Positions 8,421 to 16,397 of a DNA stretch of 24,015 nucleotides are shown one piece after another; the stretch's first letter is position 1; the number at the start of each line of letters is the position of its first letter. The stretch is from Bordetella parapertussis. Lineage in GTDB: Bacteria > Pseudomonadota > Gammaproteobacteria > Burkholderiales > Burkholderiaceae_B. Below the pieces are notes generated by a model. The model did not search any database. It saw nothing but the letters and a program-made list of their open reading frames with translations, and was not told the origin of the DNA. The DNA lies in NCBI GenBank assembly GCA_945883615.1, contig CAMCYB010000030.1, positions 1 through 24,015 of the forward strand, read 5' to 3'. The translations under genes and the position numbers were made by a program.

Positions 8421-9620
8421 ATGAATCAAATTGTACTGCTTGAAAAAATTCATCAAAATGCCGTAACCCTGCTTGCAGAACAGGGCTTTACCGATATTAA
8501 ACAAATTGACGGCGCACTGTCTGGCGTTGAACTCATTAATGCACTCAAAGATGCCAGTGCCGTCGGTATTCGCTCACGCACGCACATCACAGCTGACGTA
8601 CTTGAGGCCTTACCACGGCTTCGGACCATTGCCTGCTTTTGTATTGGTACGAATCAAGTTGATCTTGATGCGGCATCTTTACGGGGTATTCCGGTATTTA
8701 ATGCACCGTTTTCTAATACCCGCTCAGTCGCCGAATTGGTTATTGCGCAGGCCATATTATTGCTAAGACGCGTACCCGAGAAAAATGCCATGGCCCACCG
8801 CGGTTTGTGGGACAAAAGCGCCAAAGGTTCATTTGAAGTGCGCAACAAAACACTGGGCATCATTGGTTACGGTAATATTGGAGCACAAGTCGGCATACTC
8901 GCAGAAAGCGTGGGTATGCGCGTGTGCTACTTTGACGTTGAAAACAAATTACCGCTTGGCAACGCGCAATCAATGCTCACGCTTGATGCGTTACTTCGAA
9001 AGGCTCATGTCGTTACCTTGCACGTACCGGGTGAAACCTCAACCGAAAACATTATTAATAAAGAACGCTTGGCGTGCATGAAATCGTCAGCGGTGCTGAT
9101 TAATGCCTCACGTGGAAATGTCGTCGACATTGATGCCTTACATGACGCACTAATTCACAAAAAACTGGCTGGCGCAGCAATTGATGTGTTCCCCCATGAA
9201 CCAGGCAGTGAAAAAGAGGAGTTTGTATCGCCGCTGCGTGGGCTCGATAATGTTATTTTGACACCCCACATCGGTGGCAGCACCGAGGAAGCACAAGAAA
9301 ATATTGGCCGCGAAGTTGCCGATAAAATTGCACGCTACTTGCTTGCCGGCACCACACGTTCGGCTGTCAACTTTCCGGGTATTTCATATCAACCTAAAAA
9401 TGTGCACAGTCGTATTTTGCATATTCACCGCAACGAACCCGGGGTGATTGCCCGTATGAACGCCATTTTTTCAGATAACGGCTTAAATATTGTGGCGCAA
9501 CAATTACAAACACGTCTAGATATTGGTTATGCCATAACCGATATCGACACACCCATTACTGAAGAGTTGATGACGCAATTACGTCATACCCCTGCGACGA
9601 TTCGGTGTGATTTGGTTTGA
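8421..9620 (+). CDS. serA: D-3-phosphoglycerate dehydrogenase (ACT-domain type)
   Basis: A 399-residue enzyme that oxidises 3-phosphoglycerate to 3-phosphohydroxypyruvate with NAD+, the first step of serine biosynthesis in the cytoplasm. The nucleotide-binding loop GYGNIG is at 149-154. Catalytic residues of the D-2-hydroxyacid dehydrogenase family are all present: Arg231 in NASRGN, Glu260 in FPHEPGS and His283 in TPHIGGS. A C-terminal ACT domain (about 325-399) follows the linker ending NFPG, giving the compact E. coli type (410 residues), where serine binding inhibits the enzyme. The gene stands alone with about 120 bp upstream and a weak ribosome-binding site. No terminator is obvious after it. 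Confidence 0.95.
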   Translation: MNQIVLLEKIHQNAVTLLAEQGFTDIKQIDGALSGVELINALKDASAVGIRSRTHITADVLEALPRLRTIACFCIGTNQVDLDAASLRGIPVFNAPFSNTRSVAELVIAQAILLLRRVPEKNAMAHRGLWDKSAKGSFEVRNKTLGIIGYGNIGAQVGILAESVGMRVCYFDVENKLPLGNAQSMLTLDALLRKAHVVTLHVPGETSTENIINKERLACMKSSAVLINASRGNVVDIDALHDALIHKKLAGAAIDVFPHEPGSEKEEFVSPLRGLDNVILTPHIGGSTEEAQENIGREVADKIARYLLAGTTRSAVNFPGISYQPKNVHSRILHIHRNEPGVIARMNAIFSDNGLNIVAQQLQTRLDIGYAITDIDTPITEELMTQLRHTPATIRCDLV

Positions 9621-9647
9621 TTTGATATTTGGCGACTAAAAGTAACG

Positions 9648-9730
9648 TAAATTGATATGAATAAACAGAAATTGTCTTAAATTGACAAGAGTTAACAGAA
9701 ATTGACTTTGTTTGACTTTGTTTGACTTTG
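9648..9730 (+). repeat. AT-rich short tandem repeats downstream of serA
   Basis: The first part has repeated AAATTGA/AAATTGT words, two of them in the longer ACAGAAATTG (near 9665 and 9695). The second part is three tandem copies of a 10-bp unit: ATTGACTTTG (9701-9710), then TTTGACTTTG twice (9711-9730). Each unit contains TTGACT, which resembles a sigma-70 -35 box, so the array offers several phased -35-like words. Function unknown. Confidence 0.7.
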
Positions 9731-9777
9731 TAACTAACTTACTCTTTTCCCAAACATATCAACAAGTCGTTTCGGCC

Positions 9778-9783
9778 TATAAT
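9778..9783 (+). promoter_or_regulatory. Candidate -10 box for the SYLF-domain gene
   Basis: A perfect TATAAT lies 50 bp upstream of the ATG at 9834. No good -35 sits at the usual distance; the TTGACT words of the tandem repeat end about 50 bp further upstream, too far for a normal promoter. It could be an activator-dependent promoter. The surrounding sequence is very AT-rich, so chance occurrence is possible. Confidence 0.35.
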
Positions 9784-9833
9784 TTTAATTTAAATTTTGT
9801 CTTTATTTTATTAACCTCTAAGATTTATTTATT

Positions 9834-10385
9834 ATGCTAATGCTACCCATTCGCCACGTTATCGCCCTAGTATCACTCACCCTCGCAACTGCGTTTGGCT
9901 CGCTGGCCTTCGCTCAATCACATGCTGAGCTTGAGCGTAATTCGCGTGCCGCACTGAATAACTTAATCGCACAGAACCAAACAGCTAAAGATCTAAACGC
10001 CAAGGCCGTGGCTGTTTTAGTTTTTCCAGACGTTAAAAAGGCGGGCTTCATAGTTGGTGGGCAATATGGTGAAGGCGTTCTTTGGCGTAGCGGCAAAGCG
10101 GCTGCTTTTTATAATACAGGCGGTGCATCTGTCGGTTTACAAGCGGGTGCACAACAATATGGCTACGCGTTGTTTTTGATGACAGAAGACGCAGTCAAAG
10201 CTCTCGACGCTGCCGATGGCTTTGAAGTCGGTATAGGCCCTAGCGTTGTCGTGGTTGACCAAGGCTACGCCAAAGCCACCACCACCACCACAATAAAAGA
10301 TAACATTTACGCGTTTATCTTTAGCCAGAAAGGCTTGATGGCCGGCGTTGGCATACAAGGCAATAAAATTACTAAAATCAAATAA
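9834..10385 (+). CDS. Secreted SYLF-domain (Ysc84-like) protein
   Basis: A 183-residue protein with a signal peptide: a hydrophobic core at residues 8-24 and a probable cut after AFA (about residue 27). The rest is a SYLF/Ysc84 domain, recognisable from AVAVLVFPDVKKAGFIVGGQYGEGVL (about 57-82, read in parts), GGASVGLQAGAQQYGYALFLMT and the C-terminal FSQKGLMAGVGIQG. In eukaryotes this domain binds lipids or actin; in bacteria it is a widespread periplasmic or envelope protein without an agreed function. It is monocistronic, with its own candidate promoter and no clear ribosome-binding site. A run of ACC codons at about 10272-10287 encodes a short polythreonine patch, a place where codon number could vary without a frameshift. 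A start two codons later (ATG at 9840) is equally possible. Confidence 0.85.
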   Translation: MLMLPIRHVIALVSLTLATAFGSLAFAQSHAELERNSRAALNNLIAQNQTAKDLNAKAVAVLVFPDVKKAGFIVGGQYGEGVLWRSGKAAAFYNTGGASVGLQAGAQQYGYALFLMTEDAVKALDAADGFEVGIGPSVVVVDQGYAKATTTTTIKDNIYAFIFSQKGLMAGVGIQGNKITKIK

Positions 10386-10453
10386 TGATGGTGCATTCGT
10401 TTTTTGATTTTTTAAAATAAATGCCTGAGCCCGACAACAATTTCGAATGCCTA

Positions 10454-10490
10454 TACCAAAACGCCATGGCTGCAAAGCTGTGGTTTGGTA
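10454..10490. repeat. Imperfect inverted repeat (possible stem-loop) after the SYLF gene
   Basis: The outer arms TACCAAA and TTTGGTA pair perfectly over seven bases. After one mismatch the stem continues with C-G, G-T and C-G pairs, and an inner GCT/AGC stem with a GCAA loop is also possible. It lies 69 bp after the SYLF-gene stop and could act in termination, but no T-run follows. Confidence 0.35.
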
Positions 10491-10594
10491 GGTCAACATT
10501 TTGGTTGCTCAGTCATGCTTAAGCCCCATCTTGAGGCGCTTTGGGCACCGCTACTCATACCAAACCGTCTCGTTTGTTCTACAACACTTTGGCT

Positions 10595-10620
10595 GTAAGT
10601 GGGCGCTGTAGGTGGGCGCT
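10595..10620. repeat. 13-bp tandem duplication
   Basis: Two adjacent copies of GTARGTGGGCGCT: GTAAGTGGGCGCT (10595-10607) and GTAGGTGGGCGCT (10608-10620), differing at one base. It is non-coding. It may be a simple replication-slippage duplication or paired binding sites. Confidence 0.6.
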
Positions 10621-10792
10621 GAAATGGCGGTTTAACCTATTCCCGTGTCGACAATGCCTTAGAGCATTATAGTCCAAAGTTTAGGCGTTGACACTGCCTG
10701 ACCCTTTGCATCGCCTATTAGCAAAACCCATATTAAGAATAAAAAAACACAATGCTTTTAAAGCAGGGTATCGACACCGCTGATTTTTAAAA

Positions 10793-10807
10793 TTGAAACG
10801 ATTTCAA
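10793..10807. promoter_or_regulatory. Palindrome TTGAAA-CGA-TTTCAA, possible operator upstream of mmsA
   Basis: Six-base arms match perfectly around a CGA centre, about 160 bp upstream of the mmsA start. The CG at the centre with A/T-rich arms recalls LacI-family operators, though the spacing is one base off the common even-length form. No regulator gene lies nearby, so assignment to mmsA control is an inference. Confidence 0.3.
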
Positions 10808-10964
10808 AAAGCAAAAAAATCGCATTAGCCTAAAACCGAAAAAAGAACTTTAAAAATCTCATGTCAAAGGTTACTTGAACCCATCGAGGTAAAAAACGCC
10901 TAAACTCCAAATACTGTTAGAAATAAACACACCTTTTCGAGCACACAAACAAGGGAAACGCATC

Positions 10965-12464
10965 ATGAGTATTGCGCATATCAGCCATTATATAAACGGC
11001 ACACACGTGAAAGGCCAAAGTGGTCGCACGCAAGACGTTTTTAACCCCGCGCTTGGAATTGTCAGCGGGCAAGTATCTTTAGCCACTTCAGACGAAGTCG
11101 GGCAAGCAGTCAGTGCTGCTCAAGCCGCCTTTCCCGCCTGGAGCGCGATGCCCCCCATTCGCCGTGCTCGGTTAATGTTTAAATTTCTAGGGCTTTTACA
11201 TGAAAATAAAGATGCCTTAGCACAAGCCATAACGTTAGAACACGGTAAAGTTTTTACCGATGCACAGGGTGAAGTTGAGCGCGGCATAGATATTGTTGAG
11301 TTCGCATGTGGCATACCACAACTGCTTAAAGGCGACTACACAGAGCAGGTGTCAACAGGCATTGATAACTGGACCATGCGTCAGCCTTTAGGGGTTGTCG
11401 CCGGTGTGACGCCGTTTAACTTTCCTGTCATGGTCCCCATGTGGATGTTTCCAGTCGCGATTGCGGCGGGTAATACATTTGTACTGAAGCCCTCACCCAC
11501 TGACCCCACACCTTCAATCATGATGGCAGACCTCATGAAAAAGGCGGGCTTTCCAGACGGCGTATTTAACGTGGTGCAAGGCGACAAAGTGGCCGTTGAT
11601 GCGTTGCTTGAGCACCCTGACGTCAAAGCCATCTCTTTTGTCGGCTCTACACCCATTGCCAATTACATCTACGAAGTCGGCGCACGTCACGGTAAGCGCA
11701 TTCAAGCCTTGGGTGGCGCCAAAAACCATATGCTGGTCATGCCCGATGCTGATTTAGATAAAGCAGCCGATGCACTCATGGGCGCCGCTTTTGGTTCAGC
11801 TGGCGAGCGCTGTATGGCCATTTCTGTCGCCACTCTGGTTGGTGATGTGGGCGATCGTCTTGTACCCATGATTGTTAATCGCCTCAAAAGCTTAAAGGTC
11901 AAAAACGGCTTAGAACTTGATGCCGAAATGGGTCCCATTGTCACGGCTGCAGCACACCAACGCATTGAAGGCTACATTGCCGCAGGTCAAGCCGAAGGCG
12001 CCTCTTTGTTGGTTGATGGTCGCGGCCTAAGTGTGCCCGGCTTCGAACAAGGCTTTTTCATGGGCGGGTCACTATTTGACCATGTACGGGCTGACATTAA
12101 AATTTACAAAGAAGAGATTTTTGGGCCTGTTTTATCTTGTGTGCGGGTCAAAGACTTTGCTGAAGGTCTTAATCTTATCAACGCACACGAATTTGGCAAT
12201 GGTGTGAGCATCTTTACCCAAGATGGTCACACTGCTCGCGAATTTTCTAGGCTCATTCAAGTGGGTATGGTGGGCGTTAATGTACCAATTCCCGTACCGA
12301 TGGCATGGCACGGCTTTGGGGGCTGGAAAAAAAGCCTGTTTGGTGATTTGCACGCCTATGGCGAAGAAGGGGTACGCTTTTACACCAAACAAAAATCAGT
12401 CATGCAGCGTTGGCCTGAAAGCATTGCTAAAGGCGCAGAGTTCACTATGCCTGTCGCACGTTAA
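10965..12464 (+). CDS. mmsA: CoA-acylating methylmalonate-semialdehyde dehydrogenase
   Basis: A 499-residue member of the aldehyde dehydrogenase superfamily, MmsA/IolA branch. It converts (methyl)malonate semialdehyde with CoA and NAD+ to propanoyl- or acetyl-CoA plus CO2, in valine, thymine/beta-alanine or inositol breakdown. Evidence: [20 protein letters not shown] (about 143-162) and [12 protein letters not shown], both typical of this branch, the cofactor loop [13 protein letters not shown] and the catalytic Cys283 in [12 protein letters not shown]. MmsA lacks the general-base Glu of classical aldehyde dehydrogenases: the usual ELGGK is ALGGAKNH here, as expected. Length is normal (about 500). 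The ATG follows an AAGGGA site. No mmsB, acyl-CoA dehydrogenase or iol gene is next to it, so the pathway cannot be fixed from context. Confidence 0.94.
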   Translation: MSIAHISHYINGTHVKGQSGRTQDVFNPALGIVSGQVSLATSDEVGQAVSAAQAAFPAWSAMPPIRRARLMFKFLGLLHENKDALAQAITLEHGKVFTDAQGEVERGIDIVEFACGIPQLLKGDYTEQVSTGIDNWTMRQPLGVVAGVTPFNFPVMVPMWMFPVAIAAGNTFVLKPSPTDPTPSIMMADLMKKAGFPDGVFNVVQGDKVAVDALLEHPDVKAISFVGSTPIANYIYEVGARHGKRIQALGGAKNHMLVMPDADLDKAADALMGAAFGSAGERCMAISVATLVGDVGDRLVPMIVNRLKSLKVKNGLELDAEMGPIVTAAAHQRIEGYIAAGQAEGASLLVDGRGLSVPGFEQGFFMGGSLFDHVRADIKIYKEEIFGPVLSCVRVKDFAEGLNLINAHEFGNGVSIFTQDGHTAREFSRLIQVGMVGVNVPIPVPMAWHGFGGWKKSLFGDLHAYGEEGVRFYTKQKSVMQRWPESIAKGAEFTMPVAR

Positions 12465-12491
12465 GCATTAAAAATCAGATAACAATTTTTT

Positions 12492-13913
12492 ATGAACTTT
12501 TTAAATAAGATTTTTAGTGCCGAGTTAAAAGAGCACGTAGTTGCTTTTAAAGAAGACCTTCACTACACATTTATGGTTTGGTGGAAGTATTTTAAAGATA
12601 CATGGCCTCTGTATACGATTTTGATCGTTATTTTTATGGGGGCCATTTATTTTGCTGAACCGGCCCCACCCAAAGAAATTAACTTTGCTTCGGGCGTTAA
12701 GGGTGGTTCTTATGAAAAGCTGGCCTTAAAGTACAAAGATTACTTAGCCCGATACGATGTCAAAGTAAATATTATTCCGACCAGTGGGCCGGTTACTAAC
12801 TTACAACTCATTAGTGGCGATTCAAAAACACTTACAAAATACCTCCCGCTTTTAAAGCCACAAGACCAACGTATCGATGTTTCACTCACACAAGCTGGGT
12901 TAGCATCTGACGAAAAAAATGTTGATCAAATTCTTTATTTGGGAAGTATTGATTTTGAACCTATCGTATTTATGCTTCGTCGAGGTCTAGCTCAAGATAT
13001 AACCAGCAATGAAATGAAGAGCTTTGTTCAACTCAACGTTGCGACGGGCGATTTAGGCACGGGCTCTCAGGCGCAAGTTGCACGGCTGTTGGCACTTGAT
13101 GATGCGGGTAGCATTAACGAAAACATTAAAGCCATGACCGATGAACAGGCGGTTAACGCGTTATTGGCTGATGAAATAGACGGCATGGTGCTGGTCGATG
13201 GTGTTCAAAGCGTTAATATGCAAAAAATTACGCAGTCTGACCAAATCGAAATATTAAACTTCCCCCGGGCACAAGCCTATCGTCGCAGACTGCCTTATTT
13301 ACAAGTGCTCGCCATACCCATGGGGTCACTGAATTTATCAAAAAATATACCTACCGAAGATCTGCAAATATTAAGCACCACCACCGCTTTAATTGCTAGG
13401 GTTGACACGCACCCAGCGATTCAGTATTTGTTGGCTCGAGCCTCGACTGACATTGCGGGTAAAGCCAGTTTTTTTGCAAATTCAAGAGAGTTTCCGCAAT
13501 TTTTTGACCCTAATATTCCACACAGCGAAATTGCCCGCGAATACTATTTAAAAGGTGCGCCGTATCTGCAACGCTTTTTGCCGTTCTGGTTGGCTGAAAT
13601 TTTTGATCGCTTATTTTTTATTATTTTGCCTTTTTCAGCGCTAGCCTACCCCATACTTTTAGCTCTACCTGGCTACCGAAAAAAACGCCTCACCCGCAAA
13701 ATATGGGCTAACTATGAACTGTTTAGACAACTTGAAACGGAAATAACTGACCATTTTGATTCGAATAAAACTGACGAATATTTAACACGTCTTGACAGCA
13801 TTGAAGCGGTTGCCGTGAACGTGAAAGTTTCTGGCAGCTTAGGGGCTGACTATTTTAAACACCGTCAACACATTCATTTTGTCAGATCGCTCATTTACAA
13901 AGTAGGTATATAG
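12492..13913 (+). CDS. Membrane-anchored TAXI-family (TRAP-type) solute-binding protein
   Basis: A 473-residue protein related to TAXI receptors of TRAP transporters. The binding domain (about 62-350) begins with the family pattern INFASGVKGGSYEKLALKY and continues with NIIPTSGPVTNLQLI. Instead of a cleavable signal peptide it has a membrane helix at about 38-54 behind a 37-residue cytoplasmic segment, and a second helix at about 368-393. About 80 charged residues follow it (RKKRLTRK, then a mostly helical region), which would face the cytoplasm. So the binding domain is tethered in the periplasm by two helices. No TRAP permease (DctM/DctQ-like) gene is present. The gene starts 27 bp after mmsA without a visible ribosome-binding site and may be co-transcribed with it. 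The ligand is unknown; the receptor family is clear. Confidence 0.82.
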   Translation: MNFLNKIFSAELKEHVVAFKEDLHYTFMVWWKYFKDTWPLYTILIVIFMGAIYFAEPAPPKEINFASGVKGGSYEKLALKYKDYLARYDVKVNIIPTSGPVTNLQLISGDSKTLTKYLPLLKPQDQRIDVSLTQAGLASDEKNVDQILYLGSIDFEPIVFMLRRGLAQDITSNEMKSFVQLNVATGDLGTGSQAQVARLLALDDAGSINENIKAMTDEQAVNALLADEIDGMVLVDGVQSVNMQKITQSDQIEILNFPRAQAYRRRLPYLQVLAIPMGSLNLSKNIPTEDLQILSTTTALIARVDTHPAIQYLLARASTDIAGKASFFANSREFPQFFDPNIPHSEIAREYYLKGAPYLQRFLPFWLAEIFDRLFFIILPFSALAYPILLALPGYRKKRLTRKIWANYELFRQLETEITDHFDSNKTDEYLTRLDSIEAVAVNVKVSGSLGADYFKHRQHIHFVRSLIYKVGI

Positions 13914-14041
13914 TTTTTGCAGTGCGCAAATTCTAATGCCTTGCTCTTTGTCTTAACCCTAGACTCAACCCTAGCTTGATCTAGAGCACGAACAAAACCA
14001 AGTACTATGCCCGATCGCAAAAGCAATTTTCAATTGATGAC

Positions 14042-15418
14042 ATGAAAACAATCGCTGTTATTTTATCGGGTGGCCACGGCAGTCGCTTTGGTACGTCTGT
14101 ACCAAAGCAGTACACCAAGCTTGCCGGCAAAATGGTGATTGAACATACACTCAGTATTTTTCAGTCACACGCCATGATTGATGAAATTTGTATCGTTGCC
14201 CACAAAGACTACATAAAGCTTATTGAAAAGGCGGTTTTAAGCCAGCCCTATACAAAGGTAAAAAAGATTTTAATTGGTGGCGATCAACGCTACCAATCTA
14301 GCTTGGCCGCAATTAATGCTCACTACAAAGAAAATGAGCCCGATGCAAAAATTCTATTTCATGACTCGGTACGGCCATTTGTTGAGCACGACACCATTAC
14401 AAAATGTATTCATGCCCTAGATCAGTATGATGCCGTTGATGTGGCGATAAATTGCTCTGACACCATTATTGAAGTACAAAACGATGTTATTCGCTCAATA
14501 CCAAACAGAGACTATTTAAGGTCTGGTCAAACCCCACAAGCGTTTAAGTTAAGCACAATCAAAGCGGCCTTCGATATTGCCACCCAAGATCCCAACTTGA
14601 AAACAACCGACGATTGTGGTGTGGTTCTCAAGTATTTGCCAACTAAACCGATTTATGTTGTTGAAGGCTCAAATACAAATATAAAAATTACCTATAAAGA
14701 AGACATTTACATCGCAGACCGCTTATTCCAACTTAAAAGTCTTAAAGAGTCAGCCGCCACGATTGGTTCTACCAAAAATATACTCAGTGATATGGTCGTG
14801 GTAATTTTTGGGGGTTCTTATGGTATTGGTTTCGAGATTGCAAACTTAGTTAAAAAATATGGTGGCAAAATTCATATTTTTAGTCGTACTGAAACCAACA
14901 CTGATATTGCTTCAATGGCTGATGTTCAGTCTGCCATGACACAGGTTTTAAATATTGAAGGTCGTATTCATGTGGTGATCAACACAGCCGGGGTTTTAAT
15001 CAAACAGCCCCTACTCAACATGACCGTAGAAAGTATCAAGCAAGTGATTGATGTCAATATTGTCGGTGCCATTAATTTGGCCATGGCTTCGGCCCCGGCT
15101 TTAATGGAAACCAAAGGTATGTTGCTATTATTTACATCGTCGTCTTTTACTCGAGGCAGGGCTTTCTACAGCACCTATTCTGCATCGAAAGCTGCTGTCG
15201 TCAACTTATGCCAAGCCCTTTCAGAAGAATGGGCTGAAAAAGAAATTCGGGTCAATTGCATTAACCCCGAGCGCACCCGCACCCCCATGAGAACCACCAA
15301 TTTTGGTAATGAATCAGAAGAAACCTTGTTAGACCCTATAGATGTTGCCAAAAGATCTATTGAAGTGATTCTTTCAAACAATACCGGGGCTATCATTGAT
15401 GTGAGATTAACGCAGTAA
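14042..15418 (+). CDS. Bifunctional cytidylyltransferase/SDR: predicted CDP-ribitol synthase (Bcs1/Acs1-like)
   Basis: A 458-residue fusion. The N-terminal part (1-225) is an IspD/TarI-like cytidylyltransferase: LSGGHGSRFG (8-17), then PKQY with a binding Lys, FHDSVRPF (about 106-113), SGQTPQAF (161-168) and TTDDCGVV (188-195). The C-terminal part (about 250-458) is a short-chain dehydrogenase: GGSYGIG (257-263), NTAG (314-317), a serine run 366-368 and the catalytic Y379-x3-K383. This architecture matches Haemophilus influenzae Acs1/Bcs1, which reduces ribulose 5-phosphate to ribitol 5-phosphate and couples it to CTP, giving CDP-ribitol for capsules. An IspD role is less likely because of the fused reductase and the polysaccharide context. 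The licD-type gene 51 bp downstream is its probable partner. No clear ribosome-binding site is seen. Confidence 0.88.
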   Translation: MKTIAVILSGGHGSRFGTSVPKQYTKLAGKMVIEHTLSIFQSHAMIDEICIVAHKDYIKLIEKAVLSQPYTKVKKILIGGDQRYQSSLAAINAHYKENEPDAKILFHDSVRPFVEHDTITKCIHALDQYDAVDVAINCSDTIIEVQNDVIRSIPNRDYLRSGQTPQAFKLSTIKAAFDIATQDPNLKTTDDCGVVLKYLPTKPIYVVEGSNTNIKITYKEDIYIADRLFQLKSLKESAATIGSTKNILSDMVVVIFGGSYGIGFEIANLVKKYGGKIHIFSRTETNTDIASMADVQSAMTQVLNIEGRIHVVINTAGVLIKQPLLNMTVESIKQVIDVNIVGAINLAMASAPALMETKGMLLLFTSSSFTRGRAFYSTYSASKAAVVNLCQALSEEWAEKEIRVNCINPERTRTPMRTTNFGNESEETLLDPIDVAKRSIEVILSNNTGAIIDVRLTQ

Positions 15419-15469
15419 ACATTAAAAAATTCAAAGTACCTGACCTGTTATGTATATGAGACCAACGCA

Positions 15470-16285
15470 GTGAGCATTGAACAAACCTATAAAAATAAAT
15501 TACTTGATATGCTGGTTGCGATTGATCGCGTATGCAAAAAAAATAATATTCAATATTGGCTAGATGGTGGCACCTTGCTTGGCGCATATCGCCATGGCGG
15601 TTTCATACCGTGGGACGACGACATAGACATTGGCATTATGCGTGCCGATTACCCCAAACTCAAACAAGCATTGTCGTTAGAGTTGCCGAATCAATTTTTT
15701 TTACAGACCGATAACTCTGAATTAAATTACCACCATACTTTTATAAAAGTAAGAGACAAGCACACCTCAAGTTCTGCCAAGCTTGACAGCACTTATGCAC
15801 AACGCGGTCTATTTATTGATATTTTCCCTTTTGATTTTGTACCCAAATCGCACGGTTTACGGGTTTTACACTTTGCCATTGCCAAAATGCGGCTCTTTCT
15901 GGTTGTGTATAAAAAAGAAGACGTGATTCGTTTTAATGATAAAAAATCAAACCACTTTTCCACACATGTCTTTTATTATTTGCTTAATTGGGTGCCCAAA
16001 CATTTTTGGTCATTGATGGTTTACGCCACGGGCAAAACGGTTCGAAACAGAATGCATATCGGCGATGGCTATTGCTTTCCTACTTTTTTCTTTAGGTCTA
16101 TCAGAGAATACGATGTTTACTTTCCCCTAACTGAAATAACGTTTGAGGGTAAAACATTCAGTGCCCCGCACAACATACCGCGCTACCTCACCACACTCTA
16201 TGGTGCAGACTACATGACCCCACGGCAAGATTTGCACACCCAGCATATGGAATCTTTGCAAAGTGTTGAAAACACGACGGTTTAA
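15470..16285 (+). CDS. LicD-family phosphotransferase
   Basis: A 271-residue protein with the LicD signature in order: YWLDGGTLLGAYRHGG (29-44) and IPWDDDIDIG (46-55), the Asp-rich nucleotidyltransferase-fold active site, followed by FIDIFPFDFVP (115-125). LicD enzymes move phosphocholine or other phospho-alditol groups from CDP-donors onto glycans. The eukaryotic relatives fukutin and FKRP transfer ribitol phosphate from CDP-ribitol. With a CDP-ribitol synthase directly upstream, ribitol-phosphate transfer to a surface glycan is the best guess. A GTG at 15470 is the first workable start; there is no in-frame ATG before residue 14. Base composition is AT-rich compared with the left half of the window. 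The 3' end carries a short direct duplication over the stop codon. Confidence 0.85.
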   Translation: MSIEQTYKNKLLDMLVAIDRVCKKNNIQYWLDGGTLLGAYRHGGFIPWDDDIDIGIMRADYPKLKQALSLELPNQFFLQTDNSELNYHHTFIKVRDKHTSSSAKLDSTYAQRGLFIDIFPFDFVPKSHGLRVLHFAIAKMRLFLVVYKKEDVIRFNDKKSNHFSTHVFYYLLNWVPKHFWSLMVYATGKTVRNRMHIGDGYCFPTFFFRSIREYDVYFPLTEITFEGKTFSAPHNIPRYLTTLYGADYMTPRQDLHTQHMESLQSVENTTV

Positions 16286-16301
16286 GGCACGACGGTTTAA
16301 G
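16273..16301. repeat. 14-bp direct repeat across the licD-like stop codon
   Basis: CACGACGGTTTAAG occurs at 16273-16286 and again at 16288-16301, with a period of 15 bp. The first copy contains the TAA stop of the licD-like gene. The word AAGTGTTGA flanks both sides (16261-16269 and 16299-16307), so the duplicated block is slightly larger. It looks like a recent tandem duplication at the boundary between the ribitol cassette and the AbiE genes. Confidence 0.75.
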
Positions 16302-16380
16302 TGTTGATTTATACAAAAGTAAACTACAACGAAAAGAATCTAAAATTTTGTATGTTAAATCGGTTTTTTTTCGTTTATGT

Positions 16381-16397
16381 ATGTAATATTATTACAT
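16381..16397. promoter_or_regulatory. Palindrome over the abiEi start, candidate AbiEi operator
   Basis: ATGTAAT-ATT-ATTACAT is a perfect 7-bp inverted repeat whose right arm ends within the ATG at 16396. TAATAT (16384-16389) inside it could serve as a -10 box, which would place the RNA start at or next to the ATG. No ribosome-binding site is visible, so a leaderless or nearly leaderless message is possible. Studied AbiEi proteins repress their own promoter through inverted repeats; that this palindrome is the site here is inferred. Confidence 0.4.

Larger units (their letters stand above)
10386..10964. other. 579-bp gene-free region upstream of mmsA
   Basis: I find no credible coding sequence on either strand here. 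It holds an imperfect hairpin (10454-10490), a 13-bp tandem duplication (10595-10620), a near-palindrome GGTATCGACACC (10767-10778) and a palindrome TTGAAA-CGA-TTTCAA (10793-10807). These are described separately. The last 200 bp are AT-rich and should contain the mmsA promoter, but no well-spaced -35/-10 pair stands out. An AAGGGA ribosome-binding site precedes the mmsA ATG. Confidence 0.6.

Noticed and set aside
10272..10287. ACC repeat in the SYLF gene as a phase-variation switch
   Set aside because: A trinucleotide unit changes only threonine number and does not shift the frame, so it cannot switch the gene on and off.
10137..10499. 120-codon minus-strand open frame partly in the mmsA-upstream gap
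   Set aside because: Half of it is antisense to the SYLF gene, the composition is unlike a protein of this genome, and there is no ribosome-binding site or recognised domain.
10875..10906. TTGAAC and TAAACT as the mmsA promoter
   Set aside because: The spacer is 20 bp, too long for a standard sigma-70 promoter, and both boxes are imperfect.
14042..14720. Calling the cytidylyltransferase IspD of isoprenoid synthesis
   Set aside because: It is fused to a short-chain reductase, followed by a LicD gene and not by ispF, which fits CDP-ribitol synthesis better.
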